DNA of 64,000 bases, taken from the NCBI GenBank assembly GCA_011032825.1, contig JAADJZ010000008.1, positions 1 through 64,000 of the forward strand, read 5' to 3'. The notes beneath the pieces are model-generated. The model did no database searches. It saw nothing but the letters and a program-made list of their open reading frames with translations, and had not been told where the DNA came from. The stretch is from Massariosphaeria phaeospora (lineage: Eukaryota > Ascomycota > Dothideomycetes > Pleosporales). The first letter of the stretch is position 1, and the number at the start of each line of letters is the position of its first letter. A program made the translations under genes and the position numbers. Shown in pieces: positions 41,990-54,973 of the stretch.

Positions 41990-44900
41990 AAGTAGCTTAA
42001 CTATTTAACTAAGTACTTTTTCTAGTTATTTTTAACTTAGTGTGCGATAATTTTCTTAACTTTAAATTCGTTTTTTTTTTAGTTTCGTAGCGAAAAGTTC
42101 GCTGGAGTAGCGTTTGTAAGTTAGCTAGTTTTAACAAGAATATGTAGAATACTAGGTAGATCTTTGCGTCTTTAAGCAAGTTTAATTTGTAATTAACTAG
42201 GCTTCGTTGTTTTAATATTAAAAATAGTTTAACTTTAACGTTGTTTAGACTCTTGCTTAGTCGTTTTGTGCGCAAATTCTTTGTAAAGAAATAAACTCTA
42301 TTTCTTCTTTTTAGCTAAAGTGCTATTTTTTGTTTTTAGTTAACATATAAAATGCTTTAGCGTTGTGCTATTTTAAGTTTACTTTGTAGTAACTTATGTG
42401 TTTTTTTGAGTTTCTTTACTACTTTTGTAGCAGTCTTAGCTTTTGCGCTTAAAAACGTTTTATTAAAAAAATATAAGTGTTTTTTGTAATTCGCGTAGTA
42501 AAGTGTTTGTTTTGTAAACTTTAACAACTTGTTGTTATACGCTAACTATGCTATTAGTAAAAGCTTTACTTAATTAGTTTGTCATTTATTGCTGTATATC
42601 CTTAGATATGTTTTTATAGTTTAATTTGTTTTTTCTATTTGCTTATTTATTTGTAAATAATACGCTGTTAATAGCTTGCGTTTCGTTTCAATTGCAGCTA
42701 ACAAAGTTGTCTAATAGTTTAATGTAAAAAGCTTGTTTCTGTTGCTAATAATTAATTTGAGTATTTTATAGTATTAGATAAGTCGATTTAAAAGAATAAA
42801 TTCTAGTTGTTGCGCAGTGTACGTATTCTTAAAGAGTACTATTTCTACGTACTTAGTAAATTAGTTAACTATAACTATAATAGCGTTGTAAGCTATTCTT
42901 ATAGCAAAGTCTTTTAACAAAAGCAATTTTATTACAAAATTTATAGAAATATTAGTTTAAAGCTTATTTAGTAGCTTTAGAGCTTGCATTTCTTTGTATT
43001 GTGCGTAGGTACTATGTTTGTTTTTCTAATAGTCTACACATTTTTTAACAATTGCAGTAACTTTGTTTTTTATTCTGCTAAACTTGTAGTTTTGCTTAAT
43101 AAGTTTTATTATTCGTGTAATTTTAAAGTAACTGTAAACTAAGTTATTGTAATGTTGTTGTATAATTGCTTTTTGCAATTTTTTTAAAACTATAATTGCA
43201 GTTTTTAAAAGCACATTTAGCGTTCTAGCTAGTTTTAATAATTTGTTTTAGTTAACTTTAAGTATTGCAGTATTAATAATTTTTTTTGTTTTAGCAATAT
43301 TATGTTGTTAGCTAAAAGCGTTAGCTTTGCTATTGTTTTTTTCTAGTGTGTATACGATTTTAAACTTGTACTAGCCTAACATTTCTAACTATCTAACTTG
43401 TTTTTAGTTAAGTACTTTAGTAGTTGTAAAATTAACTAAGTTTTTGTAATTCGTAAATATTGTAAGTTTTAAGTAGCTTTTTGCGTAGACTTTTTAATGC
43501 TATAAGTATGCAATAATAGCTAGCAGCTTTTTATCGTGCACGTTGTATTGTTTTTTAAGTTTTAAAAACTTGCGTAAGTAATAAGCAATAAAGTGCTATT
43601 TGCTTTTGTGCAATTAACTAGCACATTTTTTTAGCGCAAAATCTAACGCGTTAGTTTTAAAGCGTAAAAGTTATTCTGCTTAAAATATTTAAAAGCATAG
43701 TAAACTAATACTTGCGTTTTTAAGCTGTTAGAAAGCTTTTTTTGCTTTTTTGCTTTATGCGAAAGCTGTATTCTTTTGCGTAAGCTTTGTTAAAAGTATA
43801 GTAATTTTTAAGTAATCTTTAATAAACTAGCAATTAAAGTTTAGAAACTTTAAAAAAGATTGTATTTCCTTAACGTTCTTAAGTTGTAGCTATTTTTTAA
43901 CTACTTTAATCTTGTTTTCGCTTATGCGTACTTCGTTTGCTTCTACTATATATTTAAAAAATACAACTTCGCGCTTGTAAAATTCGCACTTTTTTAGTTT
44001 AAGTTAAAAGTTGAACTTGTTAAAGCACTTTAGTACTGTTTTGACATGTTTAACATAGTTCTTTTAAGTCTTAAAATAAATAAAAATGTTATTTAAATAA
44101 GCAATAACAAAGATATTTAAGTACATTTTTAACACGTTGTTAATAAGTTTTTAAAAAGTTGCTAAAGCATTTGTAAGCTTAAATAGTATAATAGTGTATT
44201 TGTAATATTTGTATCTCGTTTAAAACGCTGTTTTTTATTTTTTACTTTTTTTAATTTTAATAAAGTAGTAACTATCTTGTAAGTTAAGCGCTGTAAAAAC
44301 TTTTGCGTAAAATAATTAATCTCGTAATTCTATAATGTTTAGTAAAAAGTATTAATTCTTAACTGTAATATTGTTGAGTTTTTAATAATTAACGCATAGT
44401 CGTAGTACGCTGTTTTTTTTAGTACAAAAATAATTAGGTATTTTGCAAGTAACTATAATAGTCGTATGTAACTTTTTTTTAAGTTATTTCTTATATAATT
44501 GCAAAGTGTGTTTAACTTTTTTTTTAATAGTTTATAAATTAAGTTAAAAGTTAGTTGCTTTCTTTCTTGTAAAACAATTTTGTAGTTTTAAAGTTTGTAT
44601 TTTAGTAATGCTTTTGCATCTACTACTTTTTAAAAGAAATGTCTAAACTCTTTGTACTTGTAAAGTATTTTTAAAAGTGCGCTAATTTTTTTCTTTACTT
44701 TAACTTGTTAATTTAAAAGCTTTAAGTTGGTATTTGTTAAGTTAAACTTTTGTATTTTAAAGCCGTTCTTTGTTAATGCAATTATATTAATTGTTTTTTT
44801 ATTTGCTATTAAACTTTGCTAATGCGTAGGCATAGTGTTAAAAGCGCTAGTTCTACAACACTCTAGCAAAAGCGTATTCTTCTTTTAATTAATCTAAGAG

Positions 44901-45160
44901 TTGTGCTTTTTTAACTAAAAAAGTTTTAAAATAATATCGTAGATAGCTAGTTTAAAAACGTTGAAAGCTAACTTTTTTTAATGTTGTTTGATGTGTAATA
45001 GTACGTTATTATTTTGTATGTAACTACTAGTTGTGCTCGTATAAGCTATTTGTTAGCACTAGCAAGTAAATAAAGCTGTTGTTTCTCTAGTAAGTGTAAA
45101 CTAGCTACAAACACTGCTTAAGCGAAAACAAAGTTATTCTATGCTTTTATATCGATTAAG
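41990..45160 (-). pseudogene. P2 pol (RT, RNase H, integrase, chromodomain), RIP-decayed
   Basis: Minus-strand reading gives the reverse transcriptase around 44600-43850: YKYTIILFKLTNALATF, then FVIAYLNNIFIYFKT, where the catalytic YxDD pair has become NN. Integrase lies around 43000. The C-terminal end near 42270-41990 reads RTFRYETKKKTNLKL and the start of a chromodomain followed by KYLVK, placing it among chromoviruses. The upstream part is cut by P1 at 45160 and continues beyond 52737. Full of TAA/TAG stops. Confidence 0.82.
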
Positions 45161-45661
45161 TGTTACAAATAGAAACGATACTAAGTATTGTAAACTAAGC
45201 AACAACGTAGAAAAGTTGTTAGAGCTTGCAAGTTTGCAAAACGAAAGTACAGCAACGCGCAAAGCAGAATTAAGTTAGCAAAAGTTACGTAATGCGCTAC
45301 GAGTGCTACGAAGCTTTAGCACGTAGCACACTAAGCAATAGTTGCTACAAGCGCTACGAGTGCTACGGCGTAGCAAAACGTAGCAGGCAAAGTAGAACGC
45401 TTTTAGCAAAGAATTATAGAACTATATAGATTAGCAGAATTTTCTTTACAATTTAAATTCTTTGTAGTTAACTCTTTTAAGTACATTTTATACATAGATT
45501 AGATCTATAGGCAACAAATTGTTACTTTGTTATTCTATTTAAAATAGAATTAAAATTGTTTTCTTGTTGTTATTAAGCTTTTCGAACATAGAACAATCTC
45601 TTAGGCGGAATTTCTAAGTCTAATAACTCGTACCTTTAGTAAAAGAACACTTTTAATAACA
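45161..45661 (+). repeat. P1 5' LTR
   Basis: 501 bp, bounded by TGTTACAAA and AATAACA; nearly the same as 52237-52737 apart from transitions. Contains an internal near-palindromic run with repeated GCTACGAGTGCTACG units (about 45297-45375). Confidence 0.94.
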
Positions 45662-45699
45662 CGTTAACTACTTTAGGTTTAAAACTAAAATAACATAGC

Positions 45700-47640
45700 A
45701 ACACTTACGAGCTTACGCACAACGAGTAGCAGCGTTACTACACCTACAACGAACCTAGCAACTATAATAGCAAAGCAAGCTAATTAAATACAGCAGCAAG
45801 CAAAATAGATTTAAGAACTATTAGCAGCAGTTACGAAGCTTTAAGGTAAAACAAAAGAAAAGTTAGCAAAAGCACTCTCTTCAAAAAAATATAGCAAGAG
45901 AAAAAAAAACTTAAAACTTTTTTTTACTAACGTAGACTTTTACTGCTGTTATTATAGCAACAGCTTTTACACAAATTAAAACAAGATTCTAGTAGCTAGA
46001 ATGCATATAAAAGACAACGTAGCAAAATAGTTTTAGCTATACGCTAAAAACTACGTTACGCACGCAGAAAACGTAAAGAAAATAAAGCAAAACACGAAGC
46101 GCATTTTTAAAAATTAAAAGTTGTTTAAGCAAAAACTTTATACGATCTACGGCGAAGTAAACGAAACGCAGCAAGCAATAAACCAACTTAAACTACTTAA
46201 GTAGAAAAGCTTAGCTAGCAAGTACACAATCGAATTTAAAAGAATTTAGGCTAAAGTAGACAATGTAGAAGAACGCAGCTTGTGCGAGTTTTACTACGCA
46301 AAGTTAAAAAAACACGTAAAGAATAAAATTAGTTAAAACAAAAAACTAAAAGAACTTAACGAGCTAATTAAAACTGCGGTACAAATTAACAACTAACTAT
46401 AGCAACAATAGTAGAAACGCAAGTTTACTATCAAACTATACATACGCCTAGTAGCAACGATTAAAAAAACCTATTACTACGACTTAATAGATATCGACAG
46501 CGTTAGACGAGTTTAGAACAACAAACTACTACAAAAGCAGTTTAACAAAAAAAACGCTACTTTAACAAAGCAAAACTCTAAAAACAAGCTGTTTAAAGAG
46601 AAACGCCAAAGGCGTTACAATAATAAAGTATGTTTTTAATGCAGCAAAAACGGATACTTCTGCAAAGACTGCTTAGAAATACAATAGAAAGTAGTAGGCG
46701 CTTAAGCTGCTACTATTGCTATAGTTTAACTACAGCGAGTAGCTACACTATACTTAAAAAACCTCGAAGAATTAAAAAACAATTAGATTTAAATAGAAAG
46801 TCTCGAAGACGTTACAAAACTAACAAACTAAAACAACAAAGAACTATTAACTTTACAAGTCTAGAAAATCAACGAATAGCTATGAAACTACGAATGCTAG
46901 ATGTGCAGCTAGAAAACTTACATTGCCTAGTATTGCAAGAACAAGTTTTATACGCTTTGAATTGAAAGACTACAAAAATAGAAAGTTGCAAACGCAGCAA
47001 TAGCACAACAAAAGCTAACAAAAAAGAAAATACAGTTCGCGAATTAAGAAAATTACAAAAACTTACTTTAGTACTAGTGCAACAAAAAGAACTGTGTATA
47101 CTACGCAAACAATAAAATTCTTGCGTAGCAATAGCTAAAACTACTATTACACGTTTTGCTTAAAAATAGCGAATGTACAGTAACAGAATGCTACGTACAC
47201 AACTACAACAATTAGTTTAAAAACTACGACAGTAGCTGCGAATAAGCGTAGTATTACAATAAAAAATGTCAAACACACTAGTTCTACAAGCATATTACAA
47301 AATAGTAGCTTATAGGTCTAGAAAACAAGAACTATCTAGAATGCAACAACGAATTATGTATAGAAAACTACGATACGTGCTAAGCAGCACGCTAGCTTTT
47401 TTGCACTACAAAATGCACTATTTATAAGCTATAGAAAAATGCAACGAAATAGAATCTTAAGAACTAAAACTACAACAAGTTTTTAAAGCTTTAGAAATGC
47501 TTCGCTAGCAAATGCAACTACTACGAGCAATAGAACATTCTAAAAAAACAAGCCTTAAAGGCTTTTTTAGCAAAAAACTAGCGAGCTACTAGACTTATAG
47601 TTAGAATAGTATAAGTGCTCTTAGCACAACCGTACAAAGC
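45700..47640 (+). pseudogene. P1 gag region with zinc knuckle and an extra Cys/His-rich segment
   Basis: The plus-strand frame is Lys/Gln/Asn-rich, with a capsid-like helical part at about 46130-46600. The knuckle at 46631-46672 reads CF-stop-CSKNGYFCKDC, that is CxxCxxxxHxxxxC with His changed to Tyr. Downstream, about 47170-47460, is a second Cys/His-rich stretch (ECYVHNYNN, KKCQTHQFYKHIT, LECNNELCIENYDTC) not typical of standard gypsy gag. The open piece 46630-46965 lies in another frame and is probably not the true one. Start not resolved. Confidence 0.7.
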
Positions 47641-50600
47641 GTACAAAAAACGCAACTAAAACAAAATTACATAAAAGTAAAAGCGAAAGTTGTAGGCTAA
47701 AAGCTTACTGCACTACTCGATAGCAAAGCTGCCTAAACATTAGTTTTCCTAAAATAAGTAAAAAAAAACAGAATACTTTACTAAGTTAAAAATTAACTAA
47801 TACGAACAGTGTTAGCTAACGGACAACTACTAGAATATAGAAACAGTTTAATCAACCTAAAAACCTAGAAAGTTGAGTTAAAAATTGCGAGTATTAGATA
47901 CTAACAGTGTATTAATATTATAAACCTTAAAAGTTCTAACATGTATATTAAGTACGACTAGCTACAAAAACACAACTTTAACATTAATTAAAAAAACGAA
48001 ACAATACGCAGCTGAAGGCTTAGAAAGAAAGTTGCTGTAGTACTACAAAACAGTTTGACAATTTAGAGCTTACTTAAGAATAAAAAAATTAGTTTAATTT
48101 TACTTTACAAGATTGTAAGAATTTGTAAAAAAAACTTTTAGCAAATGAGAGTTATATAGATACGACAAGTTGCGCTTTTAAAAACAAGCAAACTGCAATC
48201 TAACCTCTTTAAAGAATAGAAAGAAAAGTTCAAAAACTTTTCTACTAAATACTAAACAGAGTTTGAAAGCTTTTTTGAAAAAAACAAAAAGCACGACCTA
48301 GCAAACTACTAAAAATAAAATCACAAGATTATTCTTAAAGAAGAAACAAAACTGCGACTAGAACTAATGTATCTTCTAACTTACGACTAGCAGAAAGAAT
48401 TAAAAAAATACATTTAAAGAAATATCTAACGAGAATATATACAACTAAGCGAAAGCTTAATAGCTTCGCTGATATTGTTTGTACTAAAGAAAAACGAAAA
48501 ATTGAAACTATGCGTAGACTATTAACAGCTCAACAACGTTACACGAAAAAACTAATACTTACTACCGCTTATTTAGAAGCTTATAAATCAACTTTAAAAA
48601 GTAAAATAAATTACAAAACTTAACGTACGAAACGGATACTATCGCATTAAAATTGCAAAAGAGCACGAATAGTTAACAGCTTTTAAGACTTAATATAGAC
48701 TTTATAAGTACTAGGTTATGCTGTTTAAACTAACTAATACCTTAGCTACGTTTTAGGCCCTAATTAACAAAGCACTATAGAAATACTTAGACATTTTTGT
48801 TACAGCGTACTTAAACAACGTATTAATATACTTCAAAGAAACGCTCGAAAAACATTAAGAGCATGTTAAGAAAGTGCTACAAAAAATAAAGCAGTACTAA
48901 CTACTACTTTACTCGAAGAAATATAAATTTCACGTTACAAAAACTAGCTACCTAGAATTTATTATTTTAAGAGAAAGTATGTTTATAGACTTAAAAAAAA
49001 TTCAAACTATACAAAAATAGCTAATTCTTAAAATAGTAAAAAACGTGTAGTTCTTCTTAAAATTTGCTAACTTCTATTAAAAGTTTATTAAGAATTACTT
49101 CAAGACTACGACACTGCTTTTAGAAGTTACTAAAAAGAATAAAAAGTTCAAGTAAACAAAAGCACAAGAACAAGCGTTTTAAGAACTTAAAAAGAAGTTT
49201 ACTACGGCACCGATGCTACAGATGCACGATCTAGAAAAAAAAACTTAAGTAGAAACTAATGCCTTAGACTATGCATTAAAAGCAATACTTTTACAACAAT
49301 AAAACGATAGGAAATAGAAACTAGTGTTTTACTATTCTAAAAAGTTCTTAAGAGCAGAACTCAACTACAACGTTTACAATAAAGAGCTATTAGCAATAAT
49401 AAACGCTTTTGAACAATAGAAAGCATAGCTAAAAAAAGCAAGGCATTAAGTACAAGTGTACTTAGATTATTAAAACTTTACTAGCTTTACTACAACTAAA
49501 AATTTAAACTAACAACAAGTCAAATAGGCTGAATTTATAGCAGATTACGACATTAAAATTTACTATCGCAAAGAAACTAACAATAGAGCCGCAAACGCGC
49601 TTAGTCGAAGATTAGATTTTATAAAAACTAACAAACTAGTTACGCACAACCTAGTATTACAACGGAACTTAAACAAAACTTTCGAATACAACTAACTACG
49701 ATTAGCTAAGATAGCTAGAACTACAAGCATTAAAAAAAGAATGCACCAAGAATAAAGCAAAAACAACTAGCAAAGATAAATAGTTACGAACAACACTTAA
49801 GCTATATAGCTTATCTAGAAATTACATGCTTCACGAGCATATAAACACTTAAGAATTAACAAAATAGTTTAACGAATCTTAAACAAGTACTTAATGCTCT
49901 ACGTACGAAACACAGTTTAAAAAGTAGTAAGCAACTATTTGAATTATTTAAAGAACAAACCTAAGAGACACAAGCTCTACGAATTACTTTAACTACTAGA
50001 ACTACTTGCACGCTTATAAATTAGCGTTACAATAGACTTTATAGTAAAGCTTTTAAAATTGTTAAAACTCAAATTAGCACGGCTATGCAACTTAATCTTG
50101 GTAATCGTAGATTGATTAACTAAAGAATTACATTTTGTACCAACAGAAAAATCAATTACGGCAGAAAAAATAGCCTACGAGGTTACAAAAGCACTCGTTG
50201 CTAATTACAAATTGCTAGAATAGTTTATTACTAATAGAAACAAGCTGTTTACATTAAAGTTTTGAGATACGTTTCTAGCCTAGTTAAGAGTTGCAAAGAA
50301 GCTATTAACTAGCTTTCACTCGCAAACAAACGGCTAGACAGAACAAACGAACTAAACGCTAGAATAGTACTTACGAATGTACACTAACAAGCTATAAAAC
50401 AACTAAGTTGAACTTCTACTAACAGCACAATTAGCTTACAACAGCACGAAGTTTACAACTACAAAACACTTGCTTTACTACGCAAATTATAAATATAAGC
50501 TAGTAGCTTATTAGAATTTAAAGAATATTAAAAGCATTTTGCTAGCAGCAAACGACAAGGCTTCTAGAATGCAAGAATTATAACGTACTTTATAAGTTCG

Positions 50601-51500
50601 CCGAACACACAGGTTCGCCGAACACTTGTTTTTACTAAAGAAAATCAATAATCTAAGGCTTAATAACTCTAGATCTACTTTATAGAATTCTTTAAAAATT
50701 TCACTACTAAGCTGCATCTATATAAACTTTAAGATCCTAAAGTTACTAAGCTCTAGCCTTAGTATTTAAAAAGCTATTAAAGAAAGCCTAAATTACAGGG
50801 ATTATTTTAGCGTATTTTTTGTATCTCTAGAATTAGACTAGGTAGAGCTTAGTAATATTAGGATTAAAAAGTTAATGTATACAGAAATAACATATTAAAT
50901 TTTTAGAAAATTCTATTAAGTAGATCTAGAGTTATTAAGCCTTAGATTATTGATTTTCCTTAGTAAAAACAAGTGTTCGGCGAACCTGTGTGTCCGGCGA
51001 ACCTATAAGGTACGTTACAACGAATTAAGCTAACAAATCGCTTAAAAAAACTTTACGACAGCTAAGTTAGCAAACAAGAAAAAACTTAAAAAACCAACTC
51101 TTAAAAAGAGAGATAAAGTTTTCCTTTTACAAAAAAACCTAAAAACTAAATAACTATGCAACAAGTTAGACAACTTCTAAATAAAACTATTCAAAATTCT
51201 AGAGGTTAAAGAACTTGTATTATTTAAACTATAGCTACTTACAAGCATGCGCATACACCTAGTTTTTTACAAATTACTTTTTAAACTAGCACTACTAGAC
51301 GCCGAAGTAGCAACTAATATCGAACTTAAAAACGAAAAGTACAAAGTTGAAGAAGTTAAGAACCTACAAAAGTTTAGACGTTAGTAGAAGTACTTAGTTA
51401 AATAGCAAGAATAGCCGAAGAGCTAGAATACATAGAAACTAATACGGAATTTTACAAACTGCAAGGAACTAGTGCGAACATATTACTAGCAAAATCTAAA
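47641..51500 (+). pseudogene. P1 pol (protease, RT, RNase H, integrase, chromodomain), split by F2
   Basis: Aspartic protease: ALLDSKAAQTLVFLKQVK at about 47708. Reverse transcriptase: LCVDYQQLNNVTRKN, then MLFKLTNTLATFQALINKAL and AYLNNVLIYFKETLEKH at 48800, the YLDD pair mutated to NN. RNase H/tether region: 49240-49620. Integrase: VTIDFIVKLLK (first Asp, about 50035), FITNRNKLFT (second Asp lost), TSFHSQTNGQTEQTNQTLE (Glu block, about 50310). After MITE F2 the frame continues to MRIHLVFYKLLFKLALL and a chromodomain, KYKVEEVKN then QKYLVKW, at about 51335-51420. Dozens of stops. Confidence 0.86.
50581..51017. mobile_element. MITE F2 (437 bp, Fot1-type ends), inserted in P1 integrase region
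   Basis: The same element as F1 with the internal sequence in opposite orientation. Ends TAACGTACTTTATAAGTTCG and TAACGTACCTTATAGGTTCG (reverse complement), bounded by TA. Both arms share more than 100 bp of inverted repeat, including ACTAAAGAAAATCAATAATC. Matches the ends of element E. Confidence 0.93.
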
Positions 51501-52236
51501 GGCAAAAGATTCAAGTTCTCTAAGAAAGTAGAAAAATTAAAAAAAAAAAAAGCGAGCAGAGAAAAGTTAGTCTGTAACTAGCTTAGGTTAGTTGAAAACA
51601 ATTCGAGTAGCAACGGTACAGGACTATTAGTAGAAGCTATACTTTTAGAATCGAAGAAAGCGCTCAACTGCGCTTTTTTAAGACGTTTTATCTTTTCAAT
51701 CGTTGCTAGCTTACGAGCAAACAACTTTTTCTTTTTACTAACAGCTGCGTTAACTTAAGCCCGAAGCTTTAAAACACGCTAACGAATTTTAAGCTTTTAA
51801 AACTCTACCGCAAGAAGCTTTCAACGCAGAAACCGCTGTTTCTTAGCAACAGCAGTAAACTTTTTTTTAAAAAAAAAAAAAACTGCATACTAAGCTAGAA
51901 GAAATACAGTCTAAACAAGTTTCTTTAGGCGAAAGAAAATACTTTAGACTCTTTAACAAGTAGCAACGGCAGAGCTTCGCTACAAAGTAATCTATTGCAC
52001 AAATACGCGCAAAACAAGCGTGCTTACAAATAGTTAACTTTGGAAAAGAAAATACAAAAACCTTAGGCATAGTTAGACTTTAAAACTTAAAAAAATACAA
52101 AAAAAAGTTACGACACGACAAGAATTGAGGTTAACTTACTTTTATACAAAAAGGCACTTTTGATGCACAGCGCAAAAGAAACTAGCACGGCATAGCAAAA
52201 CAGCTATCAAAACGATATTTTTAAAAAGAGAAATAA

Positions 52237-52737
52237 TGTTACAAACAAAGATAATACTAGGTATTGTAAACTAAGCAACGACGCAAAAAAGTTGTTAGAG
52301 CTTGCAAGTTTGCAAGACAGAAGTACAGCAACACGCGAAGTAAAATTAAGTTAGCAAAAGTTACGTAATGCGCTACGAGTGCTACAAAGCCTTAGCACGT
52401 AGCATACTAAGCAATAGTTGCTACGAGCGCTACGAGTGCTACGGCGTAGCAAAACGTAGCAAGCAAAGTAGAACGCTTTTAGCAAAGAATTATAGAACTA
52501 TATAAATTAGCAAAATTTCTTTTACAGTTTAGATTTTTTGTAGTTAACTTTTTTAAGTACATTTTATACATAGATTAGATCTATAGGCAACAAATTGTTA
52601 CTTTGTTATTCTATTCAAAATAAAATTGAAATTGTTTTTTTGTTGTTATTAAGCTTTTCGAACACAGAACAATTTCTTAGGCGAAATCTTCGAGTCCGAT
52701 AACTCGTACCTTCGGTAAAAGAACACTTCTAATAACA
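52237..52737 (+). repeat. P1 3' LTR
   Basis: 501 bp, partner of 45161-45661, followed by TTAAA (host duplication). Confidence 0.94.
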
Positions 52738-54330
52738 TTAAAGCTTTTATCGAGTAACTATTAAGCTTTACTAAAAGCTTAATCTATTTTGCTAAGTTAA
52801 TTACGTTAATCTATTTAACTCTAAAATTAAGCGTTGCTAGCCTAAAAAAAACTTTGTACTAAATTCGTTAACTTTTTTAAAAGTCTAATGTTGTGCGCAG
52901 TTAGAGTGTAAGTAGGTTTGCTATTAAGCCTAAGTGCAGTTGTTGTTTACAAGCATTTGCATTGCAAGTAATTTTGCTAAGTTGTTTTTGCTAAGAAAGT
53001 ATAGTGTATTGCGTTTGTTTTATAAATAGTATTTGCAAGTATTGTCTTTGCATTTAAACTATTTTTAAAAGCAGAATTAGCTTTTTTTTTAAAAAACCTA
53101 TTTTGTGCCTTGCTTGTTAAAGTAATAAGTAAAATAGTAGTTGTAAAAGTACACTATTTATAACATCTTCGCGTGTTTTAGATTTTAGTAGTTTAAGTAG
53201 TACTGTAGTTTGTAGAAGTTCGCGTTGTTGCGTTTTTTTCTAAAGCATTGTTAAAATTCTCTTGCTACTTTATCGTGCTAGTGTTTCTTAGTAGCTAATT
53301 TGTTTATATCTAAAAGTAAAATGTTTTCTTCAAAGCGTTTTGTTTTTTTAAGCTTTTAATAGATTCTTTGTTTGTTTTTATTTGTAAGCTTTTGTTTAAG
53401 CTTGTTAAAATAATGCTATACTAAATTCTTGTAGATCGAAATTTGTAGCTGCTCGTCTAGTAACTCGTATTTTTCGTTTATCAAAAAGTTAGAATCGTTG
53501 CAAAGCAATTTTCTTTTAGCTAAACCTGTTTTTTTAGGCAACTGTTCTCTCTAATTCTTAACATTTATAAAAGTAATTACTTTTTATTTTTTATTAATAC
53601 TACTCGTAGCATTAGATAGTACATTCAATTGTTAAACAACTTTGTTTTTCTAATAACAGTTGCTAGAAATGTAGCTTAGTTTGCTACAATTATAGCAAGT
53701 TTTTGTTTCTTTGCTATACTTTAATTGTCTATTAATTAGTTTGCTTTTGTTAAAGTTGTTAAGGTGTATAAGTTTGTATTTTTAAGCTAAGTTGTATACG
53801 CTTGCTAAGCGCAAGTGTTAAATTTGTACTTAACGCTAGCTAGTGTTAAGTGTATAACTTCTATTGCTTTTTAGTACGTAAAACTTTGCTTTAGCTTGCA
53901 TTTTAATTGCAAGTTCGTACAACTTATTGTTAAAGCGAATTAATTTTTTAATTAAGTTATTTAAAGTGTTTGTAGCTGCTTTAGAGCGTATTAGTTTTGC
54001 TTTAACATTGTTTTTTAGCTTTTGCTTGTACATGCGCATAAGTGCCTTGTTATTTTAGTTAGTCTAAATAAAGTACTATTAAAATAGGTTAGCGTAGTTT
54101 CTAACTAACTTAGTCTAGCGCATTTATTAAATAGTTTTTTTTGCAATAGCAAGTTTGTTAGCAATTGCATAAAATTGTTGCAGCTTGTTTTTAAATACAG
54201 CGCGATTTTTGAACATGCGTGTAATTATGTCTTTGTTGTTGTTGCTATCTAAGTACTTTTTTAAGTAAAGTTAAACTTACTTAAGAGCTATTTTTTTTAT
54301 ATAGAAAGCTATTAAAAATGCTTTGTTAAT
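52738..54330 (-). pseudogene. P2 gag, RIP-decayed
   Basis: Read on the minus strand from the right LTR inward. An Asn/Lys/Leu-rich capsid-like region (about 54330-53750) is followed by a zinc knuckle at about 53700-53659 reading CYNCSKLSYISSNC, CxxCxxxxHxxxxC with His changed to Tyr by a CAC-to-TAC transition. The open piece 54039-53836 (MRMYKQKLKNNVKAKLIRSK) is part of the capsid-like region. The downstream coding sequence continues into pol beyond P1. Confidence 0.72.
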
Positions 54331-54501
54331 ATTGTTAACGTAGTTATTTTTAAACTTAAAAAAAAAGTTGAACTAGAGTAACTAGTTCTTTAGCTTTAAA
54401 CGATTTTTATAGTAAAAGTTAAGCTTTGCTACTTTCGTACCGCTAGTGCGAGTATAAAAAAAAGTAGTTATTAAAGTATTACTTATTTTAAGAGTTTTTA
54501 A

Positions 54502-54973
54502 TGTAAAAGCTAAGCGAACTTAAAAGAGTTGTTTATTAAGCTTAAGTTAGTTTTTAAGAAATAAGTAAGTTTAATAAACTAAAAAGAGTTGTATAGCGTT
54601 TAATACTAAAGTAGTAGCAAGCTTCGTTTTGCAAAGAGTATAAAAGTCAAAGTAAAAGTTAACTTAGTAGATTAAAATTGAAAACAATAAGTTATAAAAG
54701 TTTATTGTTTTGACTATATACGTAAGTGCGCTTTGTATAATCTCTTTACTTTCGCAAAGCTAACAAATTAGTAAAAGTACTTTAATCTTTTGCTTTTAAA
54801 GTGCTATAGAGAGCGTAAGATTAAAGAAAGCATATAGAAAAGCTATGTTGTTGAGAAAAGTCTTTAGCTTACGTGCTAAGCTTACTTAAAGTATAACTAT
54901 ACTTTGTTACTTTAAGCGCTAAAGTAAAAGCATTTTTTTCTTTTAGCAGCTTAGCGAATTATTAATCGTAACA
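54502..54973 (-). repeat. P2 LTR, 5' copy relative to its genes
   Basis: 472 bp, partner of 40918-41389, followed by the host duplication CTACT. Confidence 0.93.

Larger units (their letters stand above)
45161..52737 (+). mobile_element. Ty3/gypsy chromovirus P1, nested in P2, carrying MITE F2
   Basis: Two 501-bp LTRs (45161-45661, 52237-52737), TGTTACAAA...AATAACA, are flanked by TTAAG/TTAAA (one transition in the 5-bp duplication). It is 7.1 kb without F2. Genes are on the plus strand, opposite to P2. An A/G-rich stretch (AAAAAGAGAAATAA) precedes the right LTR as a polypurine tract candidate. RIP-decayed throughout. Confidence 0.95.
40918..54973 (-). mobile_element. Ty3/gypsy LTR retrotransposon P2, split by P1
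   Basis: Two 472-bp LTRs (40918-41389, 54502-54973), starting TGTAAAAGCTAAGC and ending GTAACA, are flanked by the 5-bp duplication CTACT (40913-40917, 54974-54978). Without P1 the element is about 6.5 kb. Genes run on the minus strand: gag on the right side of P1, pol on the left. Sequence is heavily decayed. It interrupts helicase R. Confidence 0.94.

Noticed and set aside
46630..46965. 111-codon plus-strand ORF as a separate gene
   Set aside because: It lies inside the P1 gag region; the knuckle frame nearby is different, and the open frame appears accidental.
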